DNA from: Chloroflexota bacterium
Lineage (GTDB): Bacteria > Chloroflexota > Dehalococcoidia > Lucifugimonadales > JAPUKM01
Assembly (NCBI GenBank): GCA_027295645.1
Contig: JAPUKM010000266.1
Span: forward strand, 1-5,520
Reading direction: 5' to 3'
DNA: 5,520 nucleotides
Positions 1 to 3,980 of this stretch are shown piece by piece. Numbering within the stretch: the stretch's first letter is position 1; each line of letters begins with the position of its first letter. The notes under the pieces are model-generated. The model was not told where the DNA came from. It saw only the letters and a list, made by a program, of their open reading frames with translations, and did not search any database. The position numbers were made by a program, and so were the translations under genes.

Positions 1-926
1 ACCTTGGCCTCGAAATTGCCGTCCTCGCCCGCGGCGTCCGCGGGCTTGTAATGGATATAGAAGAAGTCGTGTTCCTGATGGTGCCGCTCCAGGGTATAAA
101 GTTCATCGTCAAAGGTCCTAACGGTCTGAATCACCTCCATACCCATGATGCGCGCAAGGCCCCGGTACATGGGGTAGGCGGCGATGGCGGCGGGTGACAG
201 GTTGTAGGTCACGCCCATGGATGGGAGCTGCGGGAGCATGGAGAAGCCACGAAGCAACACCATGTTGGCTCGCTCCCTGCCATGCAGCGCTTCGGCGGCG
301 CGGCGCACAAACAGGTTTGCACCCTCGGCGGTCGTCTGGGCATCGGGGGCCAGGGCCATCGCGGTAAGGGGTGCCTCTCCCGTGCGCTGCGGGTCGGTCT
401 CGGTCAACCTGTCGCTCAGGCCGTCGCCTCGCATCAGAAGCACGAACCGGTGATCCTGCACGGGCAGGACGGAGATACCCACGCCAGGCACCTCAATAGC
501 ATTCAGGATTTCACAGAGGGGACCGGTCTCCTCTGTAGGGATACGCCCTGCCCTGCGATCTACCAACAGCCCATCGGCATCTACGGTGCAGAAGTTGCCC
601 CTGGCGGCCACATCGCCATCACTGATGAGGGCGTTGATACCGAGGGCCTCCAACACGCCGCGGCCGATGAAGTATTTCAGCGGATCGTAACCAAAGAGCG
701 CCAAGTGTCCCGGACCGCTGCCCGGGGTGATGCCGGGCAGCACCGGGATGGTCTTGCCACAGGCACTCTCCCTGGCTAATCGGTCCAAATTCGGCAGGTT
801 GGCAACCTCCAACTCGGAGCGTCCGGTATCCGGATGAGGGACGCCCCCCAAGCCATCCACCACCAGCATGACGATCCTGGTGGAGGTGGCGACACATAGC
901 TCCCTTATCCCTGGAAGATCGATCAT
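1..926 (-). CDS. apgM: 2,3-bisphosphoglycerate-independent phosphoglycerate mutase, archaeal type (ApgM), 3' end cut by window
   Basis: Interconverts 3-phosphoglycerate and 2-phosphoglycerate in the cytosol through a metal-dependent phosphoserine intermediate (alkaline-phosphatase superfamily). The frame is open for 308 codons from ATG to the left edge with no stop. Visible motifs are MLVVDGLGG (20-28, metal-binding Asp24), GITPGSGPGHLALFGYDP (65-82, with Ser70 the expected nucleophile), TETDPQRTG (175-183), LLRGFSMLPQLPSM (224-237), AAYPMYRGLARIMGMEV (249-265) and, at the edge, the metal-site region IHYKPADAAGEDGNF (291-305). The order and wording fit the ApgM family rather than the larger GpmI type or the cofactor-dependent GpmA type. 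The family is usually about 400 residues, so roughly 90-100 are off the edge. The ATG overlaps the pgk stop by 4 nt and has a perfect AAGGAGG 4 nt upstream, which fixes the start. It follows pgk as the next pathway step, so co-translation is likely. Identification is firm. Confidence 0.95.
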   Translation of the reverse strand, partial: MIDLPGIRELCVATSTRIVMLVVDGLGGVPHPDTGRSELEVANLPNLDRLARESACGKTIPVLPGITPGSGPGHLALFGYDPLKYFIGRGVLEALGINALISDGDVAARGNFCTVDADGLLVDRRAGRIPTEETGPLCEILNAIEVPGVGISVLPVQDHRFVLLMRGDGLSDRLTETDPQRTGEAPLTAMALAPDAQTTAEGANLFVRRAAEALHGRERANMVLLRGFSMLPQLPSMGVTYNLSPAAIAAYPMYRGLARIMGMEVIQTVRTFDDELYTLERHHQEHDFFYIHYKPADAAGEDGNFEAK

Positions 927-2122
927 GCGACCTCCTTGTCCAGCAAAACGGCGATACCAGGCAGCTCACGGCCCTCCAGGAACTCCAGTGATGCTCCACC
1001 ACCGGTAGAAACGTGGGTCATCCGGTCAGCCAGGCCCATGACCGCCACCGCTTCAGCAGTGGAGCCGCCACCGATAATGGTGGTGGCATCCGTCAGGTTT
1101 GCCAGGAGATTAGCAATTGCGGTTGTTCCTTCAGCAAACCGTTTGTACTCCATGACACCGAGGGGGCCGTTCCAGAGAATGGTACAGCACTTACGCAGCC
1201 TCTCTTGAAACGACTGGACGGTCTGTGGGCCAATGTCCATGATGTGCCATCCGTCGGGGATCTGATCGACAGACACAACCTTGCTGGGCGACTCGGCGGA
1301 GAAGGTTTCTGCGACTACAACATCCTGGGGGAGGCCAAAGCTAATTCCAAGCTCCTCCGCTTGGTGGAGGATTCCGGCTGCCAGATCCACTTTGTCCTTC
1401 TCCAACAATGACGCCCCTACTGGATGCCCAATAGCCCGCAGGAATGTGGCTGCCATCCCGCCACCTATGAGCAGCCCATTCACGCGGGGAAGCAGATGCT
1501 CCAATACGCCGAGCTTGTCGCTCACCTTTGCTCCACCCATCACAGCGCACAACGGCCGCCTGGGATGCTCCAGGGTACGGCCCAGCATCTCAATCTCCTG
1601 CTCCATGAGGAGGCCCGCCACGGCGGGCATATAATGGGCAACGCCCTCAGTGGAAGCATGGACTCGATGGGCGGTGCCAAAGGCGTCGTTGACGTACACC
1701 TCGGCAAGGGAGGCCAGAGCACGGGCAAAGGCCGTGTCGTTCTCCTCCTCCTCCTGATGGAACCGCAGGTTCTCAAGGAGAAGGAGCTGACCGGGATTGA
1801 GGGCGGCTATCGCCTCCTCAACCTCGGTCCCTATACAGTTACGGGTAAATGCCACGGGCTGCCCCAGCAGCTGTTCCAAGCGCTGGGCCACCGGTTTCAG
1901 GGACAGGCCGTCTACCACTCTGCCGTTGGGGCGGCCCAGGTGGGAGCACAGGATAATCCGAGCGCCACGCTCACGAAGGTAGTGCAGTGTAGGAAGGCCG
2001 GCGCGGATTCGGCCATCGTCGGTGATGGTAGTCGTGTCGGGAGCGAAGGGCACATTCAGGTCTGCACGCACCAAGACTCGCTTCCGGGTGACATCTATAT
2101 CTCGTACCGTCTTCTTGTTCAC
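923..2122 (-). CDS. pgk: Phosphoglycerate kinase
   Basis: Cytosolic kinase that transfers the acyl phosphate of 1,3-bisphosphoglycerate to ADP, giving 3-phosphoglycerate and ATP. At 399 residues it is full length for a bacterial Pgk. N-terminal substrate domain: VLVRADLNVPF (16-26), RIRAGLPTL (38-46), HLGRPNG (61-67), LLLENLRFHQEEEEND (114-129) and YVNDAFGTAHRVHAS (143-157). C-terminal nucleotide domain: MGGAKVSDKLGVL (195-207), GLLIGGGMA (216-224), MDIGPQTVQSF (295-305), ILWNGPLGVME (315-325), IIGGGSTAEAV (349-359) and HVSTGGGASLEFLEGRELPG (370-389). The usual GGGD(S/T) reads GGGST, so the Asp that helps bind the nucleotide metal is Ser353 here; all other signature residues I checked are present. 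The start is GTG: MNKKTVRDIDV matches the family N-terminus exactly and no better start lies upstream. It is 21 nt after the isoprenyl synthase homologue and overlaps apgM by 4 nt, so it is inside an operon. Confidence 0.98.
   Translation of the reverse strand: MNKKTVRDIDVTRKRVLVRADLNVPFAPDTTTITDDGRIRAGLPTLHYLRERGARIILCSHLGRPNGRVVDGLSLKPVAQRLEQLLGQPVAFTRNCIGTEVEEAIAALNPGQLLLLENLRFHQEEEENDTAFARALASLAEVYVNDAFGTAHRVHASTEGVAHYMPAVAGLLMEQEIEMLGRTLEHPRRPLCAVMGGAKVSDKLGVLEHLLPRVNGLLIGGGMAATFLRAIGHPVGASLLEKDKVDLAAGILHQAEELGISFGLPQDVVVAETFSAESPSKVVSVDQIPDGWHIMDIGPQTVQSFQERLRKCCTILWNGPLGVMEYKRFAEGTTAIANLLANLTDATTIIGGGSTAEAVAVMGLADRMTHVSTGGGASLEFLEGRELPGIAVLLDKEVA
924..937 (-). promoter_or_regulatory. 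Shine-Dalgarno and ATGA overlap coupling pgk to apgM
   Basis: On the minus strand AAGGAGG (937-931) sits 4 nt before the apgM ATG (926-924). The ATG shares ATGA with the pgk TGA stop (925-923). The ribosome-binding site lies inside the last codons of pgk (Lys-Glu), so ribosomes terminating on pgk can restart on apgM. Confidence 0.85.
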
Positions 2123-2135
2123 AAAAGCTCTTTTG
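2120..2135 (-). promoter_or_regulatory. Weak pgk ribosome-binding site inside a short inverted repeat, GTG start
   Basis: Reading the minus strand, AAAAGAG lies 5 nt before the GTG start (2122-2120). It is a weak Shine-Dalgarno compared with the strong ones of its neighbours. It forms part of CAAAAG-AG-CTTTTG (2135-2122), a 6-bp inverted repeat with a 2-nt centre whose last base is the first base of the start codon. Any hairpin would be weak because it is AT-rich and the loop must open. The site explains the GTG start; a regulatory role is unproven. Confidence 0.45.
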
Positions 2136-2143
2136 GGTGTGCG

Positions 2144-3169
2144 CTAGGGATCCTGATGTGTCAGGTGCTGCGCGATACGTTCAAGATCGCTTCGGCCGCC
2201 AGGTGAGATGTCCAGGCCGTTCAGCCGGTCGAGAGCGCGATTCAGCAGACGCTTCATCGTGTTGTGAACATACGTCCTAGCATCCGCAGTATCCAGGATT
2301 TCTACTATCTTCACCAGGTCTGACGCCTCCAGAACCCGCTTAAAGTAGATGTTGCCCAGGGCACGCTTCTGGCTGATAGACCCCTCTTCAAAGACGTAGG
2401 CAACGGGTAACGTCTTCTTTTTGTTGAGGAGACCAGACCCCATTGTTTCTCCAATTGTCGCCTCTCCCCATAGCACCTGAGCGTCCTCCTGTATCCGAGA
2501 GGCGACAGCTATGTCCTCCCCGAACTCGCGTAGCCCCCGAGCCGTCTCCGGAGAGGCGGAGGCGGAGAGAACTCCCAGCTCTAGGGCACAGCCCATCAGT
2601 GCCCCTACCTTCTCCCGCACCATCCGGAGATAAGAATCCACGGTAACATCCACCCGCTCCTGATAGACCAGGTCCACGTGGATGCCTTCACACACTCGAA
2701 GACAGGCGACATCCAGCATCTGTACGGCCTTCAGGGCGGTGTCAAGCGGCATCCCGCGTTCCGCAGATGCCATGATGGACAAGCGAGCAAGGGCGTGAAA
2801 GGCGTCACCAACGTTGATAGCCTGTCCGGGGCCCCAGACCCACCATACCGTTGGCCTGTTGTATCGCTCCTGGCTACCTTCCTGGACATCGATATGAACT
2901 TGGAAGAAGTTGTCCACCAACTCCAACGCGGCCGCCATGGAGAGTGCCGCCTCCGGCTGGCCACCTACCGCCTGGCAAGCAGCAAAGCAAAGGGCTGAAT
3001 ACTGCCGGGGGTACTCTACCGAGTGATCGATGGGCACGCTGTGCTCGTCCAGCCAGCCCATCTGGTACTCCATGAGTCGGAAGAGGGGAAGCGAGTGCTC
3101 GGCGAAGATTGCACGCAGGGCATCTTCAATTGTGCCCCTCTGCTCGGGGAGTATCAGCGGTAGAACCAC
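2144..3169 (-). CDS. Polyprenyl (isoprenyl diphosphate) synthase family protein with degenerate active-site motifs
   Basis: The 341-residue protein has the length and landmark order of trans-isoprenyl diphosphate synthases, which condense isopentenyl diphosphate with allylic diphosphates. Retained marks: CFAACQAVGGQPE (61-73), ALELVDNF (81-88), RPTVWWVWGPGQAINVGDA (105-123), CEGIHVDL (160-167), YLRMVREKVGALMGCALELG (180-199) and KKKTLPVAYV (250-259). Catalytic marks are altered. The first Asp-rich motif, normally DDxxD, reads Ile93-Asp94-Val-Gln-Glu97. The second, normally QDDxxxxWGD, reads Gln227-Glu228-Asp229 with WGE (234-236). The N-terminal GKRxRP pyrophosphate motif is replaced by a YPRQYS segment (53-58) keeping a single Arg. 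No frameshift or stop interrupts the gene, and sequence outside these sites is well conserved, so it looks selected, not decaying. It may be a weak or altered-specificity synthase, or a non-catalytic partner of a canonical one elsewhere. The GTG start is fixed by AGGAG 5 nt upstream; no other in-frame start exists before the sua5 stop. Family is sure, activity is not. Confidence 0.88.
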   Translation of the reverse strand: MVLPLILPEQRGTIEDALRAIFAEHSLPLFRLMEYQMGWLDEHSVPIDHSVEYPRQYSALCFAACQAVGGQPEAALSMAAALELVDNFFQVHIDVQEGSQERYNRPTVWWVWGPGQAINVGDAFHALARLSIMASAERGMPLDTALKAVQMLDVACLRVCEGIHVDLVYQERVDVTVDSYLRMVREKVGALMGCALELGVLSASASPETARGLREFGEDIAVASRIQEDAQVLWGEATIGETMGSGLLNKKKTLPVAYVFEEGSISQKRALGNIYFKRVLEASDLVKIVEILDTADARTYVHNTMKRLLNRALDRLNGLDISPGGRSDLERIAQHLTHQDP

Positions 3170-3179
3170 GTTTTCTCCT
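3167..3179 (-). promoter_or_regulatory. Strong Shine-Dalgarno deciding the GTG start of the isoprenyl synthase homologue
   Basis: On the minus strand AGGAG (3179-3175) is followed by AAAAC and then GTG (3169-3167), near-ideal spacing. The frame stays open upstream into the end of sua5 but contains no ATG, GTG or TTG there. This GTG is therefore the only credible start for a full-length protein. Confidence 0.8.
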
Positions 3180-3226
3180 AACGGTTGAACCGGCCCGCCA
3201 TTACCGTGGCTATTCGCATGGGACGG
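3170..3226 (-). other. Short intergenic gap between tsaC and the isoprenyl synthase homologue
   Basis: These 57 nt hold the Shine-Dalgarno of the downstream gene and a small inverted repeat CGGTT-G-AACCG (3182-3192). No U-run follows the repeat on the minus strand, so it is not a convincing intrinsic terminator. I see no clear promoter. Transcription probably runs through. Confidence 0.5.
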
Positions 3227-3883
3227 CTATGCTACAGCCAGCTCTTCGCCCAGCTCTGCCAGATAATCACGGATGTCATCTTCACCCACGGCTCCCTGGC
3301 GGATGAGCACCGGTATCGCACCCGTAACGTCCAGGATAGTGGACTCGATCTGTCCGGGAACGGGTCCCCCTTCCACGATCATGTCTACACGTGTGCCAAG
3401 CCTGCGTTGCGCCTCCTCACCAGTCACTGCGGAAGGCTGGCCAGCCAGGTTGGCGCTGGTGCCCGTGATAGGACGACCGAGTCCGCGAGCAAGCTCTCGG
3501 GGCACAGGATGGTCTGGAACACGCACGGCCACGGTGTCTCGGCCACCGGACACAAGGTCGGAGATCATCGCACTACGGCGCACCACCAGGGTCAGGGAGC
3601 CGGGCCAGAAATTCCGGGTCAGGCTCCAGACCACGTCTGAGAGGTCACCGGCCACAGCACCAAGCTCACCTGTCTCTGCCAGGAGTAGCGGCAGGCCCAT
3701 CCCCACGGGCCTGCCCTTCAGATCGATAATGCGCCGCACCGCCGCGGGCGACTCGATGTCGGCTCCCAGACCGTACACCGTATCGGTGGGGTAGGCGACG
3801 ACACCTCCGCTCCGGAGTACACGGACACCCTCTTCTATGTTGTCCGTCCGGACGACGAGATTTTCAAGAGCAGAACTGCCCAT
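3227..3883 (-). CDS. tsaC: L-threonylcarbamoyladenylate synthase (Sua5/YciO/YrdC/TsaC family)
   Basis: Makes L-threonylcarbamoyladenylate from threonine, bicarbonate and ATP, the first step of the universal t6A modification at position 37 of ANN-decoding tRNAs; the TsaB/D/E complex then transfers it. The 218-residue protein is a single YrdC domain without the extra C-terminal Sua5 domain, so TsaC is the better name, though annotation pipelines often write Sua5. Key motifs: VVAYPTDTVYGLGAD (28-42), the Lys-Gly-Arg-Pro nucleotide-site element (56-59) followed by GLPLLL (63-68), NFWPGSLTLVV (91-101), VAVRVPDHP (118-126), ITGTSANLAGQP (139-150) and IESTILDV (179-186). The ATG has AGGAAG 5 nt upstream (3894-3889). 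It is the first gene of the minus-strand unit and is divergent from guaA. A 57-nt gap separates it from the next gene, so co-transcription is likely but less certain than for pgk-apgM. Confidence 0.95.
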   Translation of the reverse strand: MGSSALENLVVRTDNIEEGVRVLRSGGVVAYPTDTVYGLGADIESPAAVRRIIDLKGRPVGMGLPLLLAETGELGAVAGDLSDVVWSLTRNFWPGSLTLVVRRSAMISDLVSGGRDTVAVRVPDHPVPRELARGLGRPITGTSANLAGQPSAVTGEEAQRRLGTRVDMIVEGGPVPGQIESTILDVTGAIPVLIRQGAVGEDDIRDYLAELGEELAVA

Positions 3884-3902
3884 ATTCGCTTCCTATGGAA
3901 CC

Positions 3903-3931
3903 TTGACTGAGTATATCATAGGAGCTACAGT
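3903..3931 (+). promoter_or_regulatory. Candidate sigma70-type promoter for guaA
   Basis: TTGACT (3903-3908) matches five of six positions of the -35 consensus. After exactly 17 nt comes TACAGT (3926-3931), which matches four of six of the -10. Transcription would start near 3938, giving a leader of about 40 nt before the guaA ATG with the Shine-Dalgarno at 3956-3962. The leader is too short for a purine riboswitch aptamer. The GATAAT at 3934-3939 is closer to the -10 consensus but is 25 nt from the -35, which makes it less likely. Confidence 0.6.
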
Positions 3932-3933
3932 CA
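3904..3933. promoter_or_regulatory. Inverted repeat TGACTG-N18-CAGTCA across the divergent promoters
   Basis: TGACTG (3904-3909) and CAGTCA (3928-3933) are perfect 6-bp inverted arms separated by 18 nt, with centres 24 bp apart. The left arm overlaps the guaA -35 and the right arm overlaps its -10, while both lie within the reverse promoter. This placement would suit a dimeric regulator, but 6-bp arms can arise by chance and no known operator consensus is recognised. Confidence 0.3.
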
Positions 3934-3938
3934 GATAA
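3910..3938 (-). promoter_or_regulatory. Weak candidate promoter for the tsaC-pgk-apgM unit
   Basis: On the minus strand TATACT (3915-3910, five of six matches to -10) is preceded at 17 nt by TTATCT (3938-3933, three of six to -35). An overlapping TATGAT (3920-3915) is an alternative -10. Transcription would start near 3903, about 20 nt before the tsaC ATG. It overlaps the guaA promoter on the other strand, so the two could compete for polymerase. The -35 is poor, hence low confidence. Confidence 0.4.
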
Positions 3939-3955
3939 TCGGGGCAAACGGCGAC

Positions 3956-3980
3956 AAGGAGGGCCACCAGACCGCTCATG
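3956..3980 (+). promoter_or_regulatory. guaA ribosome-binding site with long spacing to ATG
   Basis: AAGGAGG (3956-3962) is a perfect Shine-Dalgarno, but the first in-frame ATG is 15 nt further on (3978-3980), longer than usual. No ATG, GTG or TTG in the guaA frame lies between them, and an in-frame TAA upstream (3936-3938) closes the frame. The ATG is the best available start, though the spacing leaves some doubt. Later in-frame alternatives are TTG at 4005 and GTG at 4038. Confidence 0.55.

Noticed and set aside
1..926. Possible frameshift or pseudogene in the left-edge region
   Set aside because: Reading the minus strand from the ATG at 926 gives one uninterrupted frame to the edge with all ApgM motifs in order; it simply lacks a stop within the window.
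619..1002. Minus-strand frame of 127 codons spanning the pgk-apgM junction
   Set aside because: It is an alternative frame over two well-supported genes whose conserved motifs are read in the other frames. Its product is low-complexity Arg, Trp and His without a domain.
1424..2206. Plus-strand open frame of 260 codons antisense to pgk and the 3' end of the prenyl synthase homologue
   Set aside because: It crosses two real genes and their junction on the other strand, has no family resemblance, and reads as a shadow of pgk codons.
3182..3192. Inverted repeat CGGTT-G-AACCG as a possible terminator after tsaC
   Set aside because: The stem is only 5 bp with a single-base centre that cannot form a loop without losing pairs, and no T-run follows on the minus strand.
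3178..3219. A 13-residue minus-strand mini-ORF (MRIATVMAGRFNR) whose TAG overlaps the Shine-Dalgarno of the prenyl synthase homologue
   Set aside because: It could be a leader peptide, but it has no ribosome-binding site of its own. An ORF this short arises easily by chance in a 57-nt gap.
3939..3977. Purine riboswitch upstream of guaA
   Set aside because: With the predicted start near 3938 the leader is about 40 nt, and I find no three-way-junction core or terminator. The full gap to tsaC is only 94 nt.
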